From Vibrio sp. HDW18 (GTDB lineage Bacteria > Pseudomonadota > Gammaproteobacteria > Enterobacterales > Vibrionaceae): 64,000 bases of DNA. Made by a program: the position numbers and the translations under genes. The DNA is taken from NCBI RefSeq assembly GCF_011306175.1, contig NZ_CP049913.1, positions 2,356,001 through 2,420,000 on the forward strand, written 5' to 3'. The notes under the pieces were generated by a model. It did no database searches. It saw nothing but the letters and a program-made list of their open reading frames with translations, and was not told the DNA's origin. Below are positions 54,501 through 62,978 of the stretch, piece by piece; position 1 is the stretch's first letter, and each line of letters starts with the position of its first letter.

Positions 54501-56949
54501 GGCACTACTTGGGCATTATCGACGCTATCCATTACAGATTTTTCTCGTCTGGCTCGGCTTGACACTCGGTGTTTCGTTATTGGTTGGGGTGACCGCGATT
54601 AATCACCATGCCAGACAAAGCTATGAGCATGGCGAAAGATTGTTTGCTAACCCTCTGCCTTATCGAATCCGCTCTAAACTGATCGCCAATAAAATTCCAC
54701 AAGGTTTTTATATTCAATTGCGCCGTGATGGCTTTGAGCAATGTGTACCTTTTGATGATTATCGGATCAGTACCCGCGCAGGACTGGATATCATGCTCCA
54801 AGGGGTCGATCCTGTTGCTTTACTCTCACTTGACAGTGGTAAGACCTTAAACCAGCAAACAGGATTGCGTCTGATGCAGCCGCCTTATCCGGTGATGGTC
54901 AGCCAAGAGTTGGCTAAATTACAGGGCTGGCAAGAGGGTGATCATATTGCTTTGGAGGATGATTCAAGTCTTGGGCCGATTACCATTGATGCCCACAATC
55001 AAGTCTCCGGGATGCGAGTGATTGCCGATCTGTCTTTGGTGCGCAGATTGAAAAAAGGCTCAGGACTGACGGTGATCGCCTGTGCTGATATGCCGCCCGC
55101 CAAGCTGGATAGGCTGAAACAAAATTTGCCCAATGGCTTAACCTTAACCCGTAGTACCCGTTCAGAATTAGAGTCGTTAACCCAAGCTTTTCATCTCAAT
55201 TTAACCGCCATGGGAATGTTGGCTTTTTTGGTTGGCATCTTTATTTTTTATCAGGCGATGTCACTGTCGATGGTACAACGACAGCCGTTGGTGGGAATGC
55301 TCAGACAGCTCGGGGTCAGTGGTTGGCAGCTCATGCAGGCAATGCTGGTTGAATTATTGCTTCTAGTTTTGCTGTGCTGGCTATGTGGCAATGTATTCGG
55401 TTTATTGTTGGCCAATCAGTTAATCCCTGCAGTGGCAAGCAGTTTGGGCTATTTGTATAACGCGAATATAGATTTGGCGATTGCTTGGAACTGGTCGTGG
55501 AGTAGCTACAGTTTATTGATGGCGCTATTTGCCGCAGTGGCTTCTTGCGCTTGGCCTTTAGTGCGTTTATTGCGCTCGCAACCGATTCGTTTATCCGCCC
55601 GCCTTTCACTGGTGCGTTTTGCTGGTAAGGAATTCAAGTTACAAGCGTTGTTGGCTTGTGTGTTGGTGATGGTGGCGATAGCCCTTTATCACGTCGCGCA
55701 AACTCAGCAATCCGGTTTTACCATCATCGGTTTAATTTTGTTGAGCGTGGCACTGATTACGCCATATCTAATTTGGACGTTGTTCACCAGTTTTTCTTAC
55801 ACTTTACGCTGGGTTAAAGTTCGTTGGTTCTTTGCCGATGCGGCAGCGAGTATGAGTTATCGCGGCGTTGCCACGATGGCCTTTATGGTGGCGTTGGCGG
55901 CCAATATCGGCGTGGAAACCATGGTTGGTAGTTTTCGCGATACCACTGATCGCTGGCTAAGCCAGCGGCTAGCGGCAGATCTCTATCTCTATCCTAGTAA
56001 TAGTGTTTCAGCGCTGATGAGTGATTGGCTGGAAATACAACCTGAGGTGAACTCGGTATGGCAGCGCTGGCAAAAAGATTTTACTTCGCAACATGATTCG
56101 GTACAAATCGTCAGTACTGGCCCTTCAGAAGGTGAATTAGACTCACTGACGGTAAAACTTGGTGTGATGAACTACTGGTATCATTTACATCATTCCCGTG
56201 GCGTGATGGTCAGTGAATCAATGGCGCTTAAACTCGGTATTCGTCCCGGAGATTCGCTCGATCTGCCTGAGCCAATCGGGGCAAATTGGACCGTACTCGG
56301 CGTTTATTACGATTACGGAAATCCGTACTATCAAGTGATGGTCTCACATCAGAACTGGATCAACGCGTTTGCTGGCTCTGGCAATGTGGTGTTAGCCGTG
56401 GTGCTGAACGAAGGGGTAACGGGTGAGGGGGCGGCCGGTGAAAGAATTAAGCAACGTTTGAATGCTATTTTTAGGCTCAGCGCCGATCGGGTGGTCGATA
56501 ACATTCATCTACATAGTCATGCCATGCGCGTGTTTGATCGTACTTTTTCGATCGCTAGTACGCTCGGCAACATTACCTTGTTGATTGCGGTGTGCGGGAT
56601 CTTCTTCTCGACTTTAGCCGGTGAAACTTCTCGTTTACGGCATATCTCATTACTGCGTTGTCTTGGTGTTTCTGGCAAAGAGTTAGTGTTGATCGGTGGC
56701 ATGCAGTTATTGGTGTTTGGCGCGATTTCATTTTTGATCGCATTGCCACTGGGGCTGACTCTGGCTCACTTGGTGATTGATTTGGTAATTAAACCCTCAT
56801 TTGGTTGGACGATGCCATTGCAAATTGTGCCCGGAGAGTATCTGCATACTATCGGCTGGGCGATGGTCGCTTTGATGCTAGCAGGAGCCTTGCCGGTCAT
56901 TCGCTTGGCGCGAAAATCACCGATGAAATCATTGCGAGAGGCGCTATAA
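54481..56949 (+). CDS. ABC transporter permease with two FtsX domains (YbbP/AttFG-like)
   Basis: An 823-residue inner membrane permease of the FtsX/MacB superfamily. Helix 1 (~18-38) is followed by a periplasmic domain and a first FtsX unit near residues 245-400 (LVGIFIFYQAMSLSMVQRQ, MLRQLGVSG). Further helices and a second periplasmic domain follow, then a second FtsX unit near 700-820 (LRCLGVSGKELVLIGGMQLL). Such proteins usually act in mechanotransmission or extraction of lipids/lipoproteins rather than pore transport. The ATG at 54481 has AGGAGG upstream and overlaps the ATPase gene by 20 bp. A longer frame inside the ATPase gene is rejected. It may represent AttF and AttG in a single chain. 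Confidence 0.88.
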   Translation: MLWPVVKALLGHYRRYPLQIFLVWLGLTLGVSLLVGVTAINHHARQSYEHGERLFANPLPYRIRSKLIANKIPQGFYIQLRRDGFEQCVPFDDYRISTRAGLDIMLQGVDPVALLSLDSGKTLNQQTGLRLMQPPYPVMVSQELAKLQGWQEGDHIALEDDSSLGPITIDAHNQVSGMRVIADLSLVRRLKKGSGLTVIACADMPPAKLDRLKQNLPNGLTLTRSTRSELESLTQAFHLNLTAMGMLAFLVGIFIFYQAMSLSMVQRQPLVGMLRQLGVSGWQLMQAMLVELLLLVLLCWLCGNVFGLLLANQLIPAVASSLGYLYNANIDLAIAWNWSWSSYSLLMALFAAVASCAWPLVRLLRSQPIRLSARLSLVRFAGKEFKLQALLACVLVMVAIALYHVAQTQQSGFTIIGLILLSVALITPYLIWTLFTSFSYTLRWVKVRWFFADAAASMSYRGVATMAFMVALAANIGVETMVGSFRDTTDRWLSQRLAADLYLYPSNSVSALMSDWLEIQPEVNSVWQRWQKDFTSQHDSVQIVSTGPSEGELDSLTVKLGVMNYWYHLHHSRGVMVSESMALKLGIRPGDSLDLPEPIGANWTVLGVYYDYGNPYYQVMVSHQNWINAFAGSGNVVLAVVLNEGVTGEGAAGERIKQRLNAIFRLSADRVVDNIHLHSHAMRVFDRTFSIASTLGNITLLIAVCGIFFSTLAGETSRLRHISLLRCLGVSGKELVLIGGMQLLVFGAISFLIALPLGLTLAHLVIDLVIKPSFGWTMPLQIVPGEYLHTIGWAMVALMLAGALPVIRLARKSPMKSLREAL

Positions 56950-58068
56950 ATGCTTGGTCTGCATAAACGTGGTTATCAATGGCTCGCGATTGCGCTCGCG
57001 ATACTCTTGGCCGTGAGCTGCTGGGTAGGTTATGAGCAAGATGAAAATCTTAATCAAGGATACAATACTGCGTATGCTCAACGTGCTACTTCTCCAGCGG
57101 TATTTGAACCTGTGCTGCCTAATCATCCGGTACGTTTACCGAGCGATTTTTTTTCGCGCCCTGAATTTGCCCAAGAGTGGTGGACGCTATATGCCTTGCT
57201 GGAAGATGAACAAGGTAAGTCACTGAGTGTACAGTGGAATTTTCTGCGTTTAGCGCAGGATGATCGCAATAGTGTCGGCTGGCAGACCCCGCAGCTTTAT
57301 TTCTCTTCGGTTGTGATTAATGGCCAAAAGATCGCGTTGCGCGATCAAAAAATGGCTCGTGGTGGAATTGGCCAAGCTGGAATTGGTAAGCAGCCTTTTC
57401 GGATGTGGATTGATAATTGGTCGTGGCGCTCACTTGGTATTGGGCCGTTTCCGGGCCATTTACAACTGGTAACGGATAAATTTAGCCTTAATCTACAATT
57501 ATTAGCTCAAGGGGCCTATCGCTTAGCGGGTGAGCAGGGATATCAAGTCCGGCAAGATTTACTGGCGCTGGCCAGCTATCAATTTGAACAACCCAATATT
57601 GTGCTGCAAGGAGAGTTAGCCCTCAGTGGTACGCAACCGGTACGGCGTGTCACTGGCCGAGCATGGTTGAGTAAAGAGTGGGGCAGTGATTTGGTTGCCA
57701 ACGCACAGATCGGTAGTGATCGCTTGGTGATCCCACTCAGTGATGAGCAGTGGTTAACAGTTAACCGTGTCCGCTATCAAGGCGTCGCGGATTATGTTTA
57801 TGGTATGTTTCATTCGCGCCATGCTCCGAGCGTGGTGTTAACTGATCAAGATATTCAACTCGAAGCACTTTCTGTATCGGTACTCAGTAATGGTAAACGT
57901 CTGCCACTGCGTTGGCGGCTGGTGATCCCTAAGTTGCAAATCAATGTGACGATTGAGCCACTGGATAAAGAGGCTTGGCACTCGTTTCTGATCCCTTACT
58001 GGGAGGGGCGGATTAAAATTTTAGGCTCACATACGCAAACAGGTTTTATACAGTTATCCGGCTACTGA
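56950..58068 (+). CDS. Lipocalin-like/CrtC-type secreted protein (AttH-like)
   Basis: A 372-residue exported protein with an N-terminal membrane anchor or signal (~11-27, LAIALAILLAVSCWVGY). The CrtC/AttH lipocalin-like fold follows, recognised from LPSDFFSRPEFAQEWWTLYALLEDE near residue 63, KQPFRMWIDNWS and WLSKEWGSDL. The Cys in AVSC may be lipidated, but the lipobox is not ideal. The start codon directly follows the permease stop. With the two genes upstream it resembles attEFGH, where AttH is the secreted partner of the ABC permease; the ligand is unknown. Confidence 0.82.
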   Translation: MLGLHKRGYQWLAIALAILLAVSCWVGYEQDENLNQGYNTAYAQRATSPAVFEPVLPNHPVRLPSDFFSRPEFAQEWWTLYALLEDEQGKSLSVQWNFLRLAQDDRNSVGWQTPQLYFSSVVINGQKIALRDQKMARGGIGQAGIGKQPFRMWIDNWSWRSLGIGPFPGHLQLVTDKFSLNLQLLAQGAYRLAGEQGYQVRQDLLALASYQFEQPNIVLQGELALSGTQPVRRVTGRAWLSKEWGSDLVANAQIGSDRLVIPLSDEQWLTVNRVRYQGVADYVYGMFHSRHAPSVVLTDQDIQLEALSVSVLSNGKRLPLRWRLVIPKLQINVTIEPLDKEAWHSFLIPYWEGRIKILGSHTQTGFIQLSGY

Positions 58069-58270
58069 TTGGGATACATCACGGTGATGGGATTTCGCGC
58101 TGAAAGCGTGTGAACGATTTTTGTGGTGAATACGGCAAGGAATTGTGTTGCGATAATATCGGTCAAATTTCACACTAAAATCAATGTTCATTCGGAAAAA
58201 CCGAATCAATGCCTCATTACAATCGATTTTTCCATCGAGCTAAGCCTAGCTAAACTCTTGGGCTTCTGTT

Positions 58271-58287
58271 GTTAATCAATTATTAAC
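58271..58287. promoter_or_regulatory. Palindrome directly upstream of nhaA
   Basis: GTTAAT-CAATT-ATTAAC is a perfect inverted repeat 19 bp before the nhaA start, of LysR-site size (T-N11-A within it). A second hairpin ATTCGG/CCGAAT lies at 58190-58206. It may be an operator (NhaR-like control known in enterobacteria) but no nhaR is present nearby. Confidence 0.35.
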
Positions 58288-58306
58288 ATAATTTAAGGAC
58301 AAACTT

Positions 58307-59458
58307 ATGCCTGACATGATTCGAGATTTCTTCAAAATGGAATCTGCGGGTGGCATTTTACTTGTGATTGCGGCTGCTATAGCCATGATGATTGCCAATT
58401 CAGCGATGGGTGATGGATACCAAGCCTTGCTACATACCTATGTGCTGGGTATGTCAATATCACATTGGATCAATGATGGTTTAATGGCCGTATTTTTCTT
58501 GTTGATTGGCTTAGAAGTAAAGCGTGAGTTGTTAGAAGGCGCGCTCAAATCCCGTGAAACGGCGATTTTCCCAGCGATTGCTGCGGTTGGCGGTATGCTT
58601 GCCCCCGCATTAATCTATGTGCTGTTCAACTTTAATGATCCAGAAGCGATTCAAGGTTGGGCGATCCCCGCGGCAACCGATATTGCCTTTGCGCTCGGTA
58701 TTATGGCGCTACTCGGTAAACGGGTTCCGATTAGCTTAAAAGTATTTCTGCTTGCGCTGGCGATTATTGATGATCTCGGTGTGGTGGTAATTATTGCCCT
58801 ATTCTACAGCAGTGATTTATCCATCATTGCTCTGGCTGTGGGTTTGCTGATGACCGGTCTGTTATTTATTTTCAACGCTAAGGGCGTGACCAAACTGAGT
58901 TTTTACATTATCGCGGGTTTGATTTTGTGGTTCGCAGTATTGAAATCCGGTGTGCATGCCACATTGGCTGGTGTGGTGATTGGTTTTGCTATTCCACTCA
59001 AAGGCGCTAAAGACGGTCATTCTCCGCTGAAACACCTTGAGCATGCGCTGCATCCGTATGTTGCGTTCGCGATTCTGCCGGTGTTTGCCTTTGCCAATGC
59101 GGGAATCTCACTACAAGGTGTTTCTATCGCAGGCTTGACTTCAATGTTACCGCTTGGAGTCGCGTGCGGACTATTCTTAGGTAAACCGATTGGGATCTTT
59201 AGCTTTAGCTGGGCTGCGGTCAAGCTGGGTGTAGCGAAGCTACCAGAAGGGATCAATTTTAAGCATATTTTTGCGGTATCAGTATTGTGTGGAATTGGCT
59301 TTACGATGTCGATTTTCATTTCATCGTTGGCGTTTGGTGAAGCGAATCAAGCGTATGATACTTACGCTCGCTTAGGGATCTTAATGGGGTCTACCACTGC
59401 GGCATTATTGGGCTACGCTCTATTGCGTCTCTCATTACCGCTGAAAGCTGCGCAGTAA
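58307..59458 (+). CDS. nhaA: Na+/H+ antiporter NhaA
   Basis: Electrogenic 2H+/Na+ antiporter that expels sodium at alkaline pH; 383 residues and 12 helices. The ion-binding residues are visible: Asp in [12 protein letters not shown] (helix IV) and Asp-Asp in [18 protein letters not shown] (helix V). The pH-sensor end is [16 protein letters not shown] with its conserved His. AAGGA lies eight bases before the ATG. It is a single gene with its own terminator. It is expected next to the norspermidine genes as in V. cholerae. Confidence 0.95.
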   Translation: MPDMIRDFFKMESAGGILLVIAAAIAMMIANSAMGDGYQALLHTYVLGMSISHWINDGLMAVFFLLIGLEVKRELLEGALKSRETAIFPAIAAVGGMLAPALIYVLFNFNDPEAIQGWAIPAATDIAFALGIMALLGKRVPISLKVFLLALAIIDDLGVVVIIALFYSSDLSIIALAVGLLMTGLLFIFNAKGVTKLSFYIIAGLILWFAVLKSGVHATLAGVVIGFAIPLKGAKDGHSPLKHLEHALHPYVAFAILPVFAFANAGISLQGVSIAGLTSMLPLGVACGLFLGKPIGIFSFSWAAVKLGVAKLPEGINFKHIFAVSVLCGIGFTMSIFISSLAFGEANQAYDTYARLGILMGSTTAALLGYALLRLSLPLKAAQ

Positions 59459-59483
59459 TTCTTATCACGATTTAACAACTCTA

Positions 59484-59508
59484 GCCTCCGCCAAGCGGGG
59501 GCTTTTTT
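59484..59508 (+). terminator. Intrinsic terminator after nhaA
   Basis: GCCTCCGC pairs with GCGGGGGC (8 bp, one wobble, CAA loop) followed by TTTTTT, 26 bp after the stop. Confidence 0.9.
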
Positions 59509-59703
59509 ATGGCTGATTTTTTTGAATATCCTACAATTTGTTGTCTTTGATGATAGCCAACCGGAACGGGGATAACTTGAGTCCACTTAGGCAAAATAAG
59601 TCATGTGCGGGCTTATAACTTTTTGTATCAATTAGACCCTATGACTGATGCGAATAAGTATTAAAAACGATTGCGCTTGACTTTCCTTTTATGCTAATGT
59701 TCG

Positions 59704-59850
59704 CGCCAATCTCAGACTGAGCTTCTGGGGGACACGCGTGGTGACCATTCAGGCTGATTGTGACATCACGTAGGGTAGGTATCGACAAGTCCTTTTGTCG
59801 ATAGACGGGATACTCTTGCTGCGAAGCAGCATGTGCATGGGAAACCCAAC
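59704..59850 (+). ncRNA. Structured leader RNA of the norspermidine operon (DABA-DC-AT motif candidate)
   Basis: A compact set of hairpins in the leader of the diaminobutyrate aminotransferase/decarboxylase gene. CGTGGTG (59737-59743) pairs with CATCACG (59764-59770). TATCGACAA (59780-59788) pairs with TTGTCGATA (59795-59803). TGCTGC (59817-59822) pairs with GCAGCA (59826-59831), and TGGG with CCCA (59838-59848). Two similar short inverted repeats, TCAGACTGA and TCAGGCTGA, could pair with each other. I recall a comparative-genomics RNA named DABA-DC-AT, reported upstream of exactly these genes in Vibrio. Gene context supports this, but I cannot align to the model here. A cis-regulatory, possibly ligand-binding role is inference. 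Confidence 0.6.
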
Positions 59851-59938
59851 ATTGAACTCACTTAACTTATGCATACTAATCAGCTTTGTACTTCCTCTTT
59901 GTCCTGTTCAACAGGATCGCAGTATTACAGAACCTTGA
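59837..59938 (+). CDS. Possible 33-codon upstream ORF in the norspermidine leader
   Basis: An open frame from ATG 59837 (or in-frame ATG 59831) to TGA 59936-59938. It begins right after the TGCTGC/GCAGCA hairpin and encodes MGNPTLNSLNLCILISFVLP followed by LCPVQQDRSITEP. No clear Shine-Dalgarno is seen. Its last third overlaps a small hairpin TCCTGT/ACAGGA (59902-59916). It resembles the layout of polyamine-sensing leader peptides such as SpeFL, but could be chance. Confidence 0.2.
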   Translation: MGNPTLNSLNLCILISFVLPLCPVQQDRSITEP

Positions 59939-59984
59939 TCACCTGATTTAGCACAATTTCGTCATATCAACCATGACCCAAATT

Positions 59985-60007
59985 CCGGTTTGCTTTAGCA
60001 AACACGG
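59985..60007 (+). promoter_or_regulatory. Attenuator-like hairpin before the norspermidine genes
   Basis: CCG-GTTTGCT-TT-AGCAAAC-A-CGG forms a 10-bp stem with one bulged A, 73 bp before the start codon, followed by GCCATTTT. It could act as a weak terminator or an anti-structure to the upstream RNA; there is no long T run. Confidence 0.4.
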
Positions 60008-60079
60008 GCCATTTTGCTATTCGTTTTTTCACTACCTTCTCAAGAAAAGCGAAAATAAATCATCTCAAGGGGAAACAAG

Positions 60080-62965
60080 ATGAGTACAGCCTTTGAAGTC
60101 GATAACCACATCGCAACTTTATTTTCAACTCAAGTACCGTTATTAGACGGTCTTTACGATCTCACTCCTGATCAAGTGCTGCTGGATCAAGCTGCACACG
60201 AATCGGAAGTGCGTTCATACCCACGCCGCATTCCAATCGCGATTAAACAAGCTTACGGCTGTTTAGTTGAGGATACTCGTGGACAGATTTTCTTGGACTG
60301 TTTAGCTGGTGCGGGCACACTAGTGCTTGGCTATAACCATCCAGAAATCAATCAGGCGCTGAAATCACAGCTCGATTCGGGATTGCCGTATCAGACGCTG
60401 GATATTGCCACACAAGCGAAAACCCATTTCATCAAAACGGTAAAAGGCTTTCTACCAAAAGCGTTGGCTGATGATTGTGTGATCCAGTTCTGTGGGCCAT
60501 CGGGTGCCGATGCGGTTGAAGCGGCGATTAAACTGGCCAAGCAAACCACTGGTCGTAACACCATGTTTGCTTTCCGCGGCGCATACCATGGGATGACTAA
60601 CGGTACTATGGGTATGATGGGCAACCTAAATACCAAAGCACGTCGTACTGGGCTAATGTCGGATGTGCACTTTATGCCATTCCCTTACAGCTTGCGCTGC
60701 CCGTTTGGTTTAGGTGACGATGAAGGCGCAAAAGCCAGCATTCGCTACATTGAGCGTCTGCTGAACGATGATGAAGCGGGGATCATGAAACCGGCTGCGA
60801 TCATTGTTGAACCAGTACAAGGTGAAGGCGGGGTGATCCCTGCGCCAGCCTTCTGGTTGCGTGAACTGCGTCGTATCTGTGATGAACACGGCATTTTACT
60901 GATTTTCGATGAAATTCAATGCGGTGTCGGCAAAACCGGTCACAACTTCGCGTTTGAAGAATCGGGTATTATTCCGGATGTCCTGTGTTTATCCAAAGCT
61001 ATCGGTGGCGGTTTGCCAATGTCGATCTTAGTGATCAACAAAAAGCACGACACATGGCGACCAGGCGAGCACACCGGTACTTTCCGTGGCAACCAATTAG
61101 CCATGGTTTCAGGTGCTAAAGCGTTGGAAATTATTCAACGTGATAACCTAGTTGAGCATGCACGCGTTGCGGGTCAATATTTGCGTGCCGGTCTGGAAAA
61201 AATCCAAAGCCGAGTTAACTGCATCGCCGAAGTGCGTGGTAAAGGTTTGATGCTGGGTCTGGAAATTAAAGATCCAAGTGGTGAACTGAACCAATTTGGC
61301 GAGCCAAAATCAGCCCCACAACTGACCCTTGCTATTCAACGTGCAGCGCTTGAACGCGGTTTGATGGTTGAAAAAGGCGGGCGTGATGGCTCGGTGATCC
61401 GTTTCCTTCCTCCGGTCATTATCTCGTTTGAGCAGTTGGATTTTGCGCTACGCGTATTAGAAGAAGCGATGTTGGCCGCTGGTGGCGGTAAAAAAGATCC
61501 TGAGCCGGCTAACCAAGAGTGGAAAAAACACTTCATTCATACCGGCCACATGGGTAGTCAAGAGTTCGCACAAGTGATGAACCATACCACGGCAGCGATG
61601 AAAGCGGTGTTTGAAGAGGTGAAAGCCCCTTATTCAGGTATCGATCCGAAAGCGCTGGAAGAAGCGATTTACGCGGTGGATCTGGATAACAAAAATGCTT
61701 CCTTAAAAGCCGTAATTTCTGAAACCGCGGAGCTGGTGGCGAAAAACTCGATCATGGTGCAGCATCCTGACTGTATTGCGCATCTGCACACGCCACCTTT
61801 GATGCCATCGGTGGTCGCGGAGGCGATGATTGCCTCACTCAACCAATCCATGGACTCATGGGATCAATCTTCTGCTGCGACCTTCGTTGAGCAGAAAGTG
61901 ATTGATTGGATGTGTGAAAAATATCAGCAGGGCGCACAAGCGGACGGTATTTTCACCAGTGGCGGCACGCAGAGTAACCAAATGGGTCTAATGCTGGCGC
62001 GTGATTGGATTGCCGATCGCCTCAGTGGCCACTCAATTCAGAAATTGGGTCTGCCTGACTATGCGGATAAACTGCGTATTGTGTGCTCGAAGAAATCGCA
62101 TTTCACCGTGCAAAAATCCGCATCTTGGATGGGACTGGGCGAGAAAGCCATTCTGGCGGTTGATGCATTGCCAAACGGCACGATGGATGTGAGTCAGTTG
62201 GAAGCGGTTGTTACACAAGCAAAAGCGGAAGGTCTCATTCCGTTTGCGATTGTGGGAACTGCAGGTACGACCGATCACGGTGCGATCGATGATTTAGCGA
62301 CGATTGCTGATGTTGCAGAAAAACACACACTGTGGATGCACGTTGACAGTGCTTATGGTGGTGCGTTAATCCTTAGCAGCCATAAAGATCGTCTAACTGG
62401 GATTGAGCGTGCGCAATCGATCAGTGTCGATTTCCATAAGCTGTTTTTCCAAACCATTAGCTGTGGCGCGTTGTTGCTTAAAGACAAGCATAACTTTAAG
62501 TACCTGCTACATCATGCAGACTACTTAAACCGTGAGCATGATACGTTGCCAAACTTGGTGGATAAGTCGATTTCAACCACCAAACGTTTTGATGCGCTAA
62601 AAGTGTTTATGACCATGCAAAACGTCGGCCCGCAACAACTGGGTGCGATGTATGATCATTTGTTGGCTCAAACGCTAGAGGTGGCGGAATTGGTGCGTCA
62701 GCATCCAAGCTTTGAACTGTTAGCCGAACCTTCACTATCGACGGTATTGTTCCGCACGGTCAATGAGAAGGCGTCCGATCTGGATGAGCTTAATAAAGTG
62801 GTGCGTCTACAGGCATTGGTGCGCGGTGTAGCCGTGCTGGGTGAAACGATTGTGGATGGCAAAACCGCTTTAAAATTCACCATATTGAACCCATGCTTGC
62901 AGATGTCGGATTTCGAATCGCTACTGGCGAAAATTGAAACGCTAACCGCTGAACTAGCGAACTAA
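60080..62965 (+). CDS. Fused diaminobutyrate-2-oxoglutarate aminotransferase / L-2,4-diaminobutyrate decarboxylase
   Basis: First steps of norspermidine synthesis: aspartate semialdehyde is transaminated to L-2,4-diaminobutyrate, which is decarboxylated to 1,3-diaminopropane. The 961-residue protein is a natural fusion. Residues ~1-460 are a class III aminotransferase (FCGPSGADAVEAA, LLIFDEIQCGVGKTG, PLP Lys306 in CLSKAIGGGLP). Residues ~480-960 are a group II PLP decarboxylase (TSGGTQSNQMGLMLARDW, HVDSAYGGALIL, PLP Lys787 in SVDFHKLFFQ). It corresponds to the fused V. cholerae protein next to nspC. AAGGGG precedes the ATG. It is the first gene of the operon, behind a ~600-bp structured leader, and 13 bp separate it from the next gene. 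Confidence 0.95.
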   Translation: MSTAFEVDNHIATLFSTQVPLLDGLYDLTPDQVLLDQAAHESEVRSYPRRIPIAIKQAYGCLVEDTRGQIFLDCLAGAGTLVLGYNHPEINQALKSQLDSGLPYQTLDIATQAKTHFIKTVKGFLPKALADDCVIQFCGPSGADAVEAAIKLAKQTTGRNTMFAFRGAYHGMTNGTMGMMGNLNTKARRTGLMSDVHFMPFPYSLRCPFGLGDDEGAKASIRYIERLLNDDEAGIMKPAAIIVEPVQGEGGVIPAPAFWLRELRRICDEHGILLIFDEIQCGVGKTGHNFAFEESGIIPDVLCLSKAIGGGLPMSILVINKKHDTWRPGEHTGTFRGNQLAMVSGAKALEIIQRDNLVEHARVAGQYLRAGLEKIQSRVNCIAEVRGKGLMLGLEIKDPSGELNQFGEPKSAPQLTLAIQRAALERGLMVEKGGRDGSVIRFLPPVIISFEQLDFALRVLEEAMLAAGGGKKDPEPANQEWKKHFIHTGHMGSQEFAQVMNHTTAAMKAVFEEVKAPYSGIDPKALEEAIYAVDLDNKNASLKAVISETAELVAKNSIMVQHPDCIAHLHTPPLMPSVVAEAMIASLNQSMDSWDQSSAATFVEQKVIDWMCEKYQQGAQADGIFTSGGTQSNQMGLMLARDWIADRLSGHSIQKLGLPDYADKLRIVCSKKSHFTVQKSASWMGLGEKAILAVDALPNGTMDVSQLEAVVTQAKAEGLIPFAIVGTAGTTDHGAIDDLATIADVAEKHTLWMHVDSAYGGALILSSHKDRLTGIERAQSISVDFHKLFFQTISCGALLLKDKHNFKYLLHHADYLNREHDTLPNLVDKSISTTKRFDALKVFMTMQNVGPQQLGAMYDHLLAQTLEVAELVRQHPSFELLAEPSLSTVLFRTVNEKASDLDELNKVVRLQALVRGVAVLGETIVDGKTALKFTILNPCLQMSDFESLLAKIETLTAELAN

Positions 62966-62978
62966 AGGTAAAGGAATT

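Noticed and set aside
58069-58306. Known lithium/sodium riboswitch before nhaA
   Set aside because: I could not recognise the conserved core of the nhaA-I or nhaA-II motifs in the leader.
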